Source of the DNA: a virus
DNA: 34,080 nt
IMG/VR virus record: IMGVR_UViG_3300033553_000597
Span: 1-34,080 of that record
Strand: one strand, 5' to 3'
Every line of letters begins with the position of its first letter. Position 1 is the first letter of the stretch. The notes beneath the pieces are model-generated. The model was not told the DNA's origin. It made no database searches and saw only the letters and a program-made list of their open reading frames with translations. The position numbers and the translations under genes are program-made. Below, one piece after another: positions 8,385 through 16,051 of this stretch.

Positions 8385-9257
8385 TTAAACAGTCGAAACA
8401 GCACAAGTGTCGTTGGCAGTGACGCGCCAGGCCAAAGCCGCACCCACCTGGACCGCTGTCAAGGTGACGACATCGCCAGCATCCTGCATGGTAATCGTAT
8501 TGTTGCCGGCCTGATTGATAGCAGAGGCAACGGTAATTACCGCATTGCCGGCATCAACAGCCAGCGCCAGGGTCAGCACCAGACCGGCTGCTGATGGAAT
8601 GGCCAGGGTTCGGGTATCATCGACGCCGGTAGTAGTCAAAGCTACGGTACCGGACCGGGTAACAGGGATAGCGCCGCCGTCACCGGGATCAGCGATCGCC
8701 ACCGGTATTTTAGGATAGATCTCGGCGATCGCCGCTTCCACGGTAGTGGCGGCAGTAAATGCCCCGGCATCGGCCAGACTGATGGCAGCAGCCGCATGAG
8801 CTCCGGAATTGTCGGCGATATGGGTAGCAACATCGGCCTGCTTAATGGCGGGCTCAATATCGATCCAGGCGGCAGTGGTCGAATGGTAACCGGCGATGAT
8901 GCCGCAAAAGATCTTGTTAGCGACATTGGCGGTCAGATCCACGGTTTGGTCATCAACCAGAAAAACATTATCGCCAACATTGGCGATGGTGATGGGAGTC
9001 GCCAGGGCAAAAAGAAACAACCCCCGGCGCCGGGCAATAACATTAATTGCGCCATTTGCCCCGCTTGAGTTATCGGCGCGGGCATCAGCAATACCATGGA
9101 AAATCAGACCGGCGGTATCGCTGCCCGGCAAGGCGTAGCCCGCGGCATTAATCGCCACCAGGCTGCCGCCGTAAATACAATCATTCTGGATAACCGGCGT
9201 CGGGACTAAGACCCCGTCCTTGCGCTCGGTGTTGCGATCTACTGTCAGTGCTGTCAT
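8385..9257 (-). CDS. Capsid decoration (cement) protein with extra C-terminal domain, 290 aa
   Basis: Residues about 1-140 resemble small capsid-stabilising proteins found just before the major head gene: TVDRNTERKDGVLVPTP opening, then alternating strands with GLIFHGIADARADNSS and FLVDDQTVDLTANV. Residues about 145-180 form a short linker with a repeated Ala/Asp/His pattern (ATHIADNSGAHAAAA). Residues about 195-290 are Ala/Thr/Val-rich beta sequence that may be a surface-exposed Ig-like or pectin-lyase-like add-on. It lies between scaffold and T. Cement function is inferred; the C-terminal domain could face outwards on the capsid. Confidence 0.7.
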   Translation of the reverse strand: MTALTVDRNTERKDGVLVPTPVIQNDCIYGGSLVAINAAGYALPGSDTAGLIFHGIADARADNSSGANGAINVIARRRGLFLFALATPITIANVGDNVFLVDDQTVDLTANVANKIFCGIIAGYHSTTAAWIDIEPAIKQADVATHIADNSGAHAAAAISLADAGAFTAATTVEAAIAEIYPKIPVAIADPGDGGAIPVTRSGTVALTTTGVDDTRTLAIPSAAGLVLTLALAVDAGNAVITVASAINQAGNNTITMQDAGDVVTLTAVQVGAALAWRVTANDTCAVSTV

Positions 9258-9327
9258 ATATTACCTCTCATTGTTTTGTCGTTAGTTTTCAGCGGTTCAG
9301 CGCCCTTCTTTATGCTGCCTGTTCGGC

Positions 9328-9828
9328 TCAGCGCCCTGCGTACTTCGTTATATCTTCTACACTGTTGCCAAACATTCCGGCTATCTGCGCCTCTTCAGCA
9401 TTTAAGGCCTTGCCGTTTTTATCTGGATCTTTGCCGTCAAGGTCAGAATCGCCACCCATGGCCGGTACTGCCGCGGCATAGGCCTTGAAGCGCTCCAAAC
9501 CGCCTTGCTGCTGACACTGAGCCTCGTGATAAGCCCTGGTTGCCGGGGTGATCTTCCCTGCCTTCAGGGCCAGATCAAGCTCGCTGTTGATGGCGGTTTC
9601 CAGAGCGCTTTTCTGCTGATCGGCCAATACGGTCTCGGCATTGGTGGCCCGAGACAGGGCGGCATCATAATCGCCGCGCGGGACAAACTTGGCCAGATCC
9701 GTAGCTGCCAGCATGCTGTTGGCAGCGCTGGCCAGATCGGCCTTAAATTTTTGGATGGCATTCAGGGCCTCGGTCTCAGTTGCGTTTTCTGCCAGCCCCA
9801 TGGCTGCCAGGATTTTTTTAATATCCAT
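9328..9828 (-). CDS. Z: Internal in-frame scaffold protein (Mu gpZ-like), 166 aa
   Basis: Same frame and stop as the protease gene. It starts at an internal ATG (MDIKKILAAMGL) preceded by AAGGAGATAACG, the best ribosome site in this part of the operon. In Mu the protease I and scaffold Z share their C-terminus in exactly this way. The predicted protein is helical throughout, with LAKFVPRGDYDAALSRATNAE in the middle, fitting a scaffold that is removed during head maturation. Confidence 0.85.
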   Translation of the reverse strand: MDIKKILAAMGLAENATETEALNAIQKFKADLASAANSMLAATDLAKFVPRGDYDAALSRATNAETVLADQQKSALETAINSELDLALKAGKITPATRAYHEAQCQQQGGLERFKAYAAAVPAMGGDSDLDGKDPDKNGKALNAEEAQIAGMFGNSVEDITKYAGR

Positions 9829-10401
9829 CGTTATCTCCTTGGGGTCTGGCCCCGTTGTTGGGGATGATTCCCCTTGTTGCTGATTCAGCGCCTGCAGGTG
9901 CAGATTTGGGCGGTTGGTTAATCCCGCCGTATTCAACCCGGCAATATCTCGGGTTACCTTGTGATATAAAATAACAGGACTGATGTAGCGGTAATGTTTG
10001 CCGCCAACCAGCTCCCGGCCCATGGTATTCCATTCCACCCGGCCCCAGATGGCACCTTCCCGGTTTACCAATTCCTTAATCCAGCCGGCTGCCGGCGCCG
10101 GTTCCCCAAGTGGCGCTTTTTTTTCGGAGGAATGTTCAATATCCACCGGCAAATCCCGCCCGGAATCAAGGAAACGAGCTATTATCGATTGTGGATCGGA
10201 GTTTTGCCAGCTGCGTCCGTCACGGCCTTGGACCGTGCCAGCCGGAATTAGTTCTATCCATTCTGGCACGGCTGATTCGTTATTTTGTCCGGAGCCGGGC
10301 TCCACTATCGCCAAAGGTAGCTCAATGCCATTAAGAGCGATCTGATCATTGTTTTGCTGGTTGTTCAGGGCGACTTGATACTTGTTTTGCTGGTTTTTCA
10401 T
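9328..10401 (-). CDS. I: Mu gpI-type head maturation protease with scaffold domain, 357 aa
   Basis: Prohead protease upstream of the major head gene, as Mu gp32. The N-terminal half (about 20-175) contains WIELIPAGTVQGRDGRSW, DLPVDIEHSSEKKAPLGEPAPAAGWI and the HYRYISPVI phrase, typical of the Mu I protease family. The C-terminal part (from residue 192) is a helical, charged scaffold. A strong internal start gives the scaffold alone. The first 25 residues are Asn/Gln-rich (NNQQNNDQ) and contain a repeated QNxxQxALN unit, which looks like recent small tandem duplication. Confidence 0.9.
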   Translation of the reverse strand: MKNQQNKYQVALNNQQNNDQIALNGIELPLAIVEPGSGQNNESAVPEWIELIPAGTVQGRDGRSWQNSDPQSIIARFLDSGRDLPVDIEHSSEKKAPLGEPAPAAGWIKELVNREGAIWGRVEWNTMGRELVGGKHYRYISPVILYHKVTRDIAGLNTAGLTNRPNLHLQALNQQQGESSPTTGPDPKEITMDIKKILAAMGLAENATETEALNAIQKFKADLASAANSMLAATDLAKFVPRGDYDAALSRATNAETVLADQQKSALETAINSELDLALKAGKITPATRAYHEAQCQQQGGLERFKAYAAAVPAMGGDSDLDGKDPDKNGKALNAEEAQIAGMFGNSVEDITKYAGR

Positions 10402-10508
10402 TTTTGCTCCTTACCCATTATCGAAAACACCGTTTAAACCCCGTTTAAATTTTCCACTGTCAAACGAACACCCTCGGCCGCGTGAATGTGTACGGAAAAA
10501 GCCGAAAA

Positions 10509-10556
10509 GATCAAACAGGGGCATTTAAAGGCTTTTTCAAAATTGCCCGTTTGATC
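10509..10556 (-). repeat. Imperfect inverted repeat in the G-I gap
   Basis: Arms GATCAAAC and GTTTGATC enclose about 32 bases, with further pairing of GGG(G)CA and TGCCC inside. The repeat straddles the end of the G-like gene. The gap to the protease gene (10402-10536) also holds two CGTTTAAA copies near 10437-10450 and no coding frame I can support. It may form an mRNA stem-loop between head genes. Nothing else is seen in the gap. Confidence 0.45.
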
Positions 10557-11127
10557 TCTGCGACCAGTTAGTAATTGTGGATGATCCACCTCTATCGGTG
10601 GCCAGATGCGCCCTGACAATCTCCAAAGTCCTTCTCCGGTCCTTCTCAGCCATCTCCAGGCCCGTGCCTCGATTTAAGGCCAGCCAGGGCCGCGCCGGGA
10701 TATTGATCCGCAATCCCCGCCCAGCCGGACCGCCTAATTGATGAATCGCCGCATAAGGGATTGAGCCGCTGGAGCCGATGGTGACGCTGTTCCTGGTCGC
10801 CTGAAAATGGACCGACTCCATCAGGTCGCCTTTTTCATAAAGGATGCGCTTGCCCTGGATGTAGTTCTTGCCTTTGGTGGTCAGGCCGCCTTTCTTGCCG
10901 ATCCTCCCCTTTTTACCCAGGCCCATCATCATCGTTGTCAGTGACAGCTTGGCCCACGGCGTGCCGTCCGGGGAAGACTGAGCCTTGAAGTTCTCCAGGA
11001 CCGAACGCTCGTAAAAAGCACCGATCTGGCCCATGGGCACCGACATATCAGCACAGCGCCGCTGCAGCTGCACCAGCAGCGCCTGCACCTGCTTATCATC
11101 AACCTTGATCGAGATATCAGGGCACAT
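10537..11127 (-). CDS. G: Mu gpG-like virion morphogenesis protein, 196 aa
   Basis: Matches the phage virion morphogenesis family (Mu gpG, gp31). Features are a basic GKKGRIGKKGGLTTKGK loop, then RILYEKGDLMESVHFQATRNS, then the diagnostic IPYAAIHQLGGPAGRG and NIPARPWLAL. Members act in head-tail joining or tail completion. It overlaps the end of the F-like gene by 11 bases. The N-terminal Met-Cys-Pro start has only a weak ribosome site, so coupling to F is likely. Confidence 0.92.
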   Translation of the reverse strand: MCPDISIKVDDKQVQALLVQLQRRCADMSVPMGQIGAFYERSVLENFKAQSSPDGTPWAKLSLTTMMMGLGKKGRIGKKGGLTTKGKNYIQGKRILYEKGDLMESVHFQATRNSVTIGSSGSIPYAAIHQLGGPAGRGLRINIPARPWLALNRGTGLEMAEKDRRRTLEIVRAHLATDRGGSSTITNWSQRSNGQF

Positions 11128-11902
11128 CGTCAGGCTCCACTGTCAAGATCGGGTATTCATCAGCCGCCTGCGCCACCAGCCCGGCCACGGCGGGATCACT
11201 GACCAGTTTCCGGCGCAGCTCGTTGGCGATATCCACCGGCAGGTTTTCCAGCTTGGCCGCCAGGGTGCTCAGGCCGCGATCGGCTTCCAGCCCGACATTG
11301 TAGTCCCAGCCCGGATCGGCTTTCAGCTCCCAGCCTTCGGGCCTCACATTGTCGCCCTCGTTAAATTCCTGTTCAGTGGCTGCTACCGCCCGGCACCGGC
11401 AGCCGAAACCCTGGGGCGGATAGTTGCGGGTCCAGAACGGATCGGTCCGGGGCAGGATCTTGCCGTCCAGGGCCACATGATGCGGCCGGGGATGGAGCAC
11501 CGAATCATTGTGGACGTAGAGCAAATATTCAATCTGTGAGTCTTCAAACTGCTGCCAGCGCCCAGCTGCATTGGCCGTTGCAATATTGGTCCGCCAGATC
11601 AGCTCAGACCGCCAGGCCGGACCGCCGCCCTTGAGCTGCCAGCCGTAGCGTTCCACCAAGGGCAAAAATTGCTTGCGAAACTCCCTGATATCCATGCCCC
11701 CGGCAATGGCCTTGTCGGTCATCTTCCGCAGATCAGCGAGCAGATCGGCCTGATAAGCACCGGCGCTCATAAAGCCTCGGGCATGCGCCGCCCCGGACAA
11801 TTCATCCCAGGCCATGGTCGGGATGTTTAATTTGTCTTTAAAGAAGCGTTCAGCCTCGGTAAAAGGCAGGTTGAACGTCTTTTTAAAATCGTCAGTTTTC
11901 AC
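11117..11902 (-). CDS. F: Mu gpF / SPP1 gp7-type head morphogenesis protein, 261 aa
   Basis: Minor head protein placed before G as in Mu (gp30). The conserved core is HNDSVLHPRPHHVALDGKI, then DPFWTRNYPPQGFGCRCRA, the signature of the SPP1 gp7 / Mu F domain with its paired cysteines (CRC) and histidines. The N-terminal 100 residues carry the usual helical region with DELSGAAHARGFMSAG. Length is short compared with Mu gp30, which has a long C-terminal extension. It starts by ATGA overlap with the signal-peptide protein upstream. Confidence 0.92.
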   Translation of the reverse strand: MKTDDFKKTFNLPFTEAERFFKDKLNIPTMAWDELSGAAHARGFMSAGAYQADLLADLRKMTDKAIAGGMDIREFRKQFLPLVERYGWQLKGGGPAWRSELIWRTNIATANAAGRWQQFEDSQIEYLLYVHNDSVLHPRPHHVALDGKILPRTDPFWTRNYPPQGFGCRCRAVAATEQEFNEGDNVRPEGWELKADPGWDYNVGLEADRGLSTLAAKLENLPVDIANELRRKLVSDPAVAGLVAQAADEYPILTVEPDDVP

Positions 11903-12375
11903 TTGTTGCCCTTGATCATGGTCCGGCCTCTGCCAGCCGCTGCTGCTGTCTTCTCCGTTGTGATATAGGTCTCGATTCTTTCCTGCAGGGCTGTATCGTG
12001 TTTTTCGATAACTGCATCAAACCAGTCAATTTGCTTGCGGTTGGCATAGTCCGGGCAGCTTTCCGGATTGGTTATTGCTGCCGGATCTTCACAAAAAGGA
12101 TCGTTTTTAATCCTTTCCGGATAGACTGCCGGCGTTACCTGGTCCGGACCGTAGTACGCGGCGCATTCGGCAACATAAACGGGATCAAAAATCTGCGGCT
12201 CGTATCTAAACTCTTTGCACAGGGCCTGCTGCAGCACAACCACCTGAGAGGCGCTTTCCACCTGATAAGTGAAAGCATCGAAGAAAACGGGATCAGCCGC
12301 CTGGACCCGAACAGCCGCCTGGGCCAACAAAACAACATAGGCAACAACTGCAATAATTTTTATAGCTCTATTCAT
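11899..12375 (-). CDS. Exported Cys-containing protein, 158 aa
   Basis: Residues 1-27 form a clear Sec signal peptide: basic MNRAIK, hydrophobic IIAVVAYVVLLAQAAV and an AxA cleavage site around VQA-AD. The mature part has four cysteines (CKEF, AECA, FCED, SCPD) that could make two disulphides, and a helical charged C-terminus ending in a Lys/Arg tail. It sits between the HNH gene and head gene F, where Mu has nothing. A periplasmic role (host surface change, lysis, or fibre maturation) is only inferred. No family is recognised. Confidence 0.75.
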   Translation of the reverse strand: MNRAIKIIAVVAYVVLLAQAAVRVQAADPVFFDAFTYQVESASQVVVLQQALCKEFRYEPQIFDPVYVAECAAYYGPDQVTPAVYPERIKNDPFCEDPAAITNPESCPDYANRKQIDWFDAVIEKHDTALQERIETYITTEKTAAAAGRGRTMIKGNK

Positions 12376-12386
12376 TTTCAGCTCCT

Positions 12387-12977
12387 TTATTGTCTTCTCG
12401 TCAGCTCGAAGATTCTGACAGCCACTTTGGCAATATTCACCGCTACTTTGGTCAGGTCTTTATCTGGTTGGATGAGTGCTTTCCGGTTGAGAAAGAACAG
12501 CTCTGGCCGTTTAACTGCAACCAGGTTATCCGGTTCAAAATTTTGTTTATCACCATCGGCAAAGATGACACACGAGCCCTCCGGTACCGGGCCGTGCACT
12601 TTTTCCCAAACCATGACATGCTTACTTTTCCAGATATTAGGACTGGCAACCTTCACTTTGGTATAGCCGTCTGCTTCAAGTATCTCAGTACCCACCGGCT
12701 GGCAGTTGGGTGGTACTCGGCCGGTTTTAAAGCTGGTGGAGCTGCCAGACGTTAAACCTTTAGTCCCTTTGTTATGAGGGACACAGCCAGGTGTACAGCA
12801 ACCAGAGCGGCCCGTTTTTAGCCCTAAGCGGGTACAGGTTGATGTAACCTGCTCAATGGACAGCGCGGTACCAAATTGACTATTAAAAAAGGCGGTAAGC
12901 GTCCTTCTGGCCGTAGTTTTGTGCCGCCTGAGGTAGTTCCGCTGCGCAACTGTGTAGCTATGGGGCGACACTTTCAC
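12387..12977 (-). CDS. HNH endonuclease, 196 aa
   Basis: The C-terminal half has the HNH_3 type signature: KSKHVMVWEKVHGPVPEGS, then VIFADGDKQNFEPDNLVAV, where H of KHVMVWE and the Asn of FEPDNL are the expected catalytic and structural residues. The N-terminal third is basic and helix-turn-helix-like (QRNYLRRH; SIEQVTSTCTRLGL), which would bind DNA. The start is GTG at 12977, or GTG at 12971 with GGAGG 9 bases before it. Freestanding HNH genes of this type are often mobile. A packaging role cannot be excluded. Confidence 0.85.
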   Translation of the reverse strand: MKVSPHSYTVAQRNYLRRHKTTARRTLTAFFNSQFGTALSIEQVTSTCTRLGLKTGRSGCCTPGCVPHNKGTKGLTSGSSTSFKTGRVPPNCQPVGTEILEADGYTKVKVASPNIWKSKHVMVWEKVHGPVPEGSCVIFADGDKQNFEPDNLVAVKRPELFFLNRKALIQPDKDLTKVAVNIAKVAVRIFELTRRQ

Positions 12978-13206
12978 CGCCCTCCAACATTTTAGGGGAC
13001 TCCCGCTCTAAGATCCGGTCCGCCATCTGCACTTTTGCCCGGAGGACCAGACTACCATTGGAGATAATCTGACAAGCAACAGCATTAACTGCCTGGGCTC
13101 TGGTAATTTCGCAGGCGAGCTCATCTCCTTTTAGGTCTTCATTACCTAATCTTTCCAGCTGGGCAAAGAGATGATCGTTTAAGTCGCCAAGTGTATTTTT
13201 TTTCAT
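12958..13206 (-). CDS. Small helical phage protein upstream of HNH gene, 82 aa
   Basis: Short all-helical protein (LNDHLFAQLERLGNEDLKG, then EITRAQAVNAVACQIISNG) of a type often found next to phage HNH or regulatory genes. It overlaps the HNH start by 20 bases, so the two are probably co-translated. It lies directly after the signal-peptide fibre gene with an AAGGAAGAACACT site upstream. No known catalytic motif. Its function is unknown; regulation of, or travel with, the HNH gene is possible. Confidence 0.7.
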   Translation of the reverse strand: MKKNTLGDLNDHLFAQLERLGNEDLKGDELACEITRAQAVNAVACQIISNGSLVLRAKVQMADRILERESPKMLEGGESVAP

Positions 13207-13218
13207 AGTGTTCTTCCT

Positions 13219-14928
13219 TTACTGGATAATCAGGGCGCCGGTGATCACCGCCTCGCCGGTTGTTTCATCCACTTCAACAATCGGATTGAGTTCCGTGCCG
13301 ACAATCACCGAGCCCTTCGTGGCATTGATCGTGGAACCAAGCACCAAATTCTCACTAGCTGCCGTACCGCCATATACATCCTGGCCGCCGGCATGACCCA
13401 GCCGGGCCACCCCGCCCGAATCGTAAGCTCCAACCGATATGGTCAGGGTGGTACCGGATACCGAAGTCACCACTCCCGCGCCGCCGACGATATTGATCGT
13501 GCTGATCTGGCCGCTGGCAACGGCGCTGCCACTATCACCAGCCACGGTCTTAATTATATCCAGGCCGAAATTGGCCGGATTAACATCGATCGTCAAGCCA
13601 GCGCCGATCACCGCGTTAGTCGGGGTACCGCCGATTGTTACTTTGTCGCTGCCGGCCGTGACGTTACCTTTGTTCAAGGTTGGCTCAATGCCGGTATGGC
13701 CAGACTCAGCAAGGCCCAACTTGGTCAGCGTATCATGCGCCACCACTGAGCCCGAGGCCCCAGCGGTGCCATAGCCGAACACCCGGTCAAGCATGGGCCG
13801 AACATCGTGGATGCGGGCTGCAATCGTGCTATCATTTTTTTGGGCGACAATTAGGGCGCAGAAAATAACATCTTCAGTTATCTCGTTGGGGATGGTGGGT
13901 ATAGCCGCGTCTTTCGCCGCCTGTTCAGTGGCATACTCAGCTTGGCCGAACACATAATAGACATGGCCGTTGGTCAAGCGCAGCACCAGGTCTTTTTTCC
14001 AGTAACCGGCGGTCATCGTGGTTAGAGCGCCGGCCTGATTCTGGCTGGTGTTGTTCCATTGGCTGACGTTGACCATGTTCAGGCTGGCGCTATCAACCAC
14101 CCAGCCGTTATCCATGGTGTTGTAGATTTTATTAAAGGTGGTGGCAGTGTCGGTGGTATAAGTGCCCAGGCGTGCGGCGATGGAGCCGGAGTTAATGGAT
14201 AGCATCAGCTCGTTGGGCGTGGCCTGCTCGCTGACCGCGTTGCCGCTGATGACCAGGGCGCCGATACTCTGTGATACAAAGTCCTGGACCCGGCCAGTAA
14301 AGTGACCGGCATATTCCGGGACCGAAAACACTTCGATGATCTGGGAATTGGTCAGGTCGGTATAGACATGGCCCAGATAGATATAGTGCTGCATATCCGG
14401 CTTGGCGCTGAAAGCATGGACTGCGCCGTATTGGTCGATGGCAATATAGCTGCTGCCCGGGTTGCTGGCGGCCACACTCAGATTGTCCCACACGACCTTG
14501 GTTTTAATGGTGCCGTCGTGGCTGGTGATATAGCCGCTGCCCGCCGCCACATTAACCGTGATGCCGCTGCCTGCCGTCAAGGTTCCGCCGCTGATCACGC
14601 CGGAACAATCACGATCGACATAAGCCTCATCCAGAAAGGCGATATCCGTCAGCATGGTGGTTAAATCCTGATCGCCGGTATTAATCCCCGATACAGCGCT
14701 CAAGTAGGTATGATTGCTATGAAGGATAGAATGATCAAAGTCTTCGAGATGAATCGCACCGTGGTCATCCACTATGTCGGTCACGGCATTAAAAATACCC
14801 TGGCCGATCACCGGACCCCTGGCATCAAGGGTGCCTTCAACCTCAATGTCGCCAACTGTTTCTGCTGCCGCTGATACGGCAAGGAGCAAGAGGGCAAACA
14901 TTAAGCTGATTAAGTTAATTTTCTTCAT
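13219..14928 (-). CDS. Fibre-like protein with N-terminal signal peptide, 569 aa
   Basis: The first 22 residues are a textbook signal peptide (MKKINLISLMFALLLLAVSAAA-E). The rest looks like a phage fibre or structural adhesin: a repeat-poor beta region with NHTYLSAVSGINTGDQDLTTM and AGSGITVNVAAGSGYI, and a Gly/Ala/Val/Thr-rich C-terminal third (VTAGSDKVTIGGTPTNAV; ASENLVLGSTINATKG). Virion proteins normally lack signal peptides because they assemble in the cytoplasm, so an exported or lipid-anchored surface product is possible. It neighbours the collagen-like gene. The exact role is not known. Confidence 0.75.
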   Translation of the reverse strand: MKKINLISLMFALLLLAVSAAAETVGDIEVEGTLDARGPVIGQGIFNAVTDIVDDHGAIHLEDFDHSILHSNHTYLSAVSGINTGDQDLTTMLTDIAFLDEAYVDRDCSGVISGGTLTAGSGITVNVAAGSGYITSHDGTIKTKVVWDNLSVAASNPGSSYIAIDQYGAVHAFSAKPDMQHYIYLGHVYTDLTNSQIIEVFSVPEYAGHFTGRVQDFVSQSIGALVISGNAVSEQATPNELMLSINSGSIAARLGTYTTDTATTFNKIYNTMDNGWVVDSASLNMVNVSQWNNTSQNQAGALTTMTAGYWKKDLVLRLTNGHVYYVFGQAEYATEQAAKDAAIPTIPNEITEDVIFCALIVAQKNDSTIAARIHDVRPMLDRVFGYGTAGASGSVVAHDTLTKLGLAESGHTGIEPTLNKGNVTAGSDKVTIGGTPTNAVIGAGLTIDVNPANFGLDIIKTVAGDSGSAVASGQISTINIVGGAGVVTSVSGTTLTISVGAYDSGGVARLGHAGGQDVYGGTAASENLVLGSTINATKGSVIVGTELNPIVEVDETTGEAVITGALIIQ

Positions 14929-14937
14929 AGTTCCTCT

Positions 14938-15681
14938 TTATGAAACTTTATGGTGCCAGGTGCCGATGATCGTAAACACTGCCAGATCAACCGTAAGAGT
15001 AGCGTTGTCCACTGCAATAACCCGGCTGGGGCGGATCCGTTCTCCGCTGTCATCCCATATCACCACATCAACAAACCGCTCACCCAGGCCGTGATTGATG
15101 GTGAGGATCCCCGCCGTCAAGTCTCCGGCCACAAAAGATGTTATAACGCCGGCTGCTCCGTCAGCCCCTGCAGGGCCTGCTGGGCCAATAGGACCTTGCG
15201 GGCCTATTGCGCCGTCAAAACCAGCCTGACCAGCTGCCCCATCTATTCCAGGTGCACCATCAGCCCCGGCAGGGCCAGTCAAACCAATAGGTCCTTGCGG
15301 GCCAATCGCGCCATCAGCTCCAGCCGGGCCAGCTGCCCCATCTACTCCAATAATACCATCAGCTCCGGCCGGACCTGCCGGGCCAATTGGCCCAGGAGGC
15401 CCCGGCTCGCCCTGGGCGCCATCAGCTCCGTCATGGCCTTGCCTGACGATCGCCGTTATCTGCCTGGGGACCGTGGCCACCGCAACCGATATTACCCGTT
15501 GATCAATGACCGCCGTTATTTGCCTTGTGGTTCTGGCCACCGTGACGGATACTTCCCGTTGATCGATGGACGCTGTTATCTGCCTTATGGTTCTTGCTAC
15601 CGCAACCGAGACCACCCGTTGAGCTACAACCGCCGTGATTTCGCGGCGGGGGATGGTGACGTTAACGGCAATATCAGCCAT
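14938..15681 (-). CDS. Collagen-like fibre protein, 247 aa
   Basis: Three parts. Residues 13-81 are three and a half copies of a 20-residue repeat ([20 protein letters not shown] type), predicted beta. Residues 82-178 are an uninterrupted Gly-X-Y collagen triple helix with many [10 protein letters not shown] units. Residues 180-247 form a compact beta domain with [21 protein letters not shown], the sort of head seen on phage fibres. The architecture suggests a trimeric rod tipped with a receptor-contact or anchor domain. It overlaps the upstream gene by 8 bases. The gene would be part of the adsorption apparatus despite its place next to the portal gene. Confidence 0.85.
   Translation of the reverse strand: MADIAVNVTIPRREITAVVAQRVVSVAVARTIRQITASIDQREVSVTVARTTRQITAVIDQRVISVAVATVPRQITAIVRQGHDGADGAQGEPGPPGPIGPAGPAGADGIIGVDGAAGPAGADGAIGPQGPIGLTGPAGADGAPGIDGAAGQAGFDGAIGPQGPIGPAGPAGADGAAGVITSFVAGDLTAGILTINHGLGERFVDVVIWDDSGERIRPSRVIAVDNATLTVDLAVFTIIGTWHHKVS
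15439..15645 (-). repeat. Three and a half 60-bp tandem repeats in the collagen-like gene
   Basis: Each 60-bp unit codes for R-Q/E-I-T-A-x-I/V-x-Q-R-x-V/I-S-V-x-V-A-R/T-T-x. Units at residues 13-32, 33-52, 53-72 and a partial at 73-81 differ by a few substitutions each. They are followed directly by the Gly-X-Y repeats at 15148-15438. Such repeats change number by slippage or recombination and could alter fibre length. Confidence 0.85.
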
Positions 15682-16051
15682 GGGAAATGTCTGGAGTTAC
15701 CGTAACTTCACCAGCCAGCCAGGTATCCGGCAAGCCGGTGGCATCTGCAGTTTCAAAAGTTTCAAAATCCCACTCCCAGACCCCGACATCTAACGGCAAT
15801 GCTTGCTCAGGTACCGAAAAGGCATAGGTGTCCGCGTCGTCAATGATGATGCTGCCCTGGCCCGCCGTTGGTTGGGACGACAACTCATAGCCCAGCGTCC
15901 CCACCCCCTTGAGCCGAAACTGCAGCCGGCAGAACAGGCAGGGCGCACCCACTACGCCGCCCAGATCGTCGCTCATGCCGCCAATATTCCAGGCCGGCCA
16001 TTTATCGCCGCGCCGATGGTTGCCTAGCTCAATTATTGCCGGATCCATCAT
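15674..16051 (-). CDS. Phage structural accessory protein, 125 aa
   Basis: Beta-rich protein starting [21 protein letters not shown], with [25 protein letters not shown] near the C-terminus. Short proteins with a GDxW motif near the start and a YxWDF-like strand late on are common next to phage fibre genes and may be fibre-base or immunoglobulin-like adaptors. It begins in the ATGATG overlap with the portal stop and overlaps the collagen-like gene. The function is inferred only from neighbours. Confidence 0.7.
   Translation of the reverse strand: MMDPAIIELGNHRRGDKWPAWNIGGMSDDLGGVVGAPCLFCRLQFRLKGVGTLGYELSSQPTAGQGSIIIDDADTYAFSVPEQALPLDVGVWEWDFETFETADATGLPDTWLAGEVTVTPDISHG

Noticed and set aside
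15148-15645. CRISPR-like regular repeats
   Set aside because: The repeats are coding, tandem and without unique spacers.
13219-15681. Diversity-generating retroelement acting on the fibre genes
   Set aside because: No reverse transcriptase gene and no template/variable repeat pair is visible in the window.
14950-15705. Long plus-strand frame (251 codons) over the collagen-like gene
   Set aside because: It is the antisense of the Gly-X-Y repeats, which lack stops by composition; its residue make-up is unnatural and it lacks a ribosome site.
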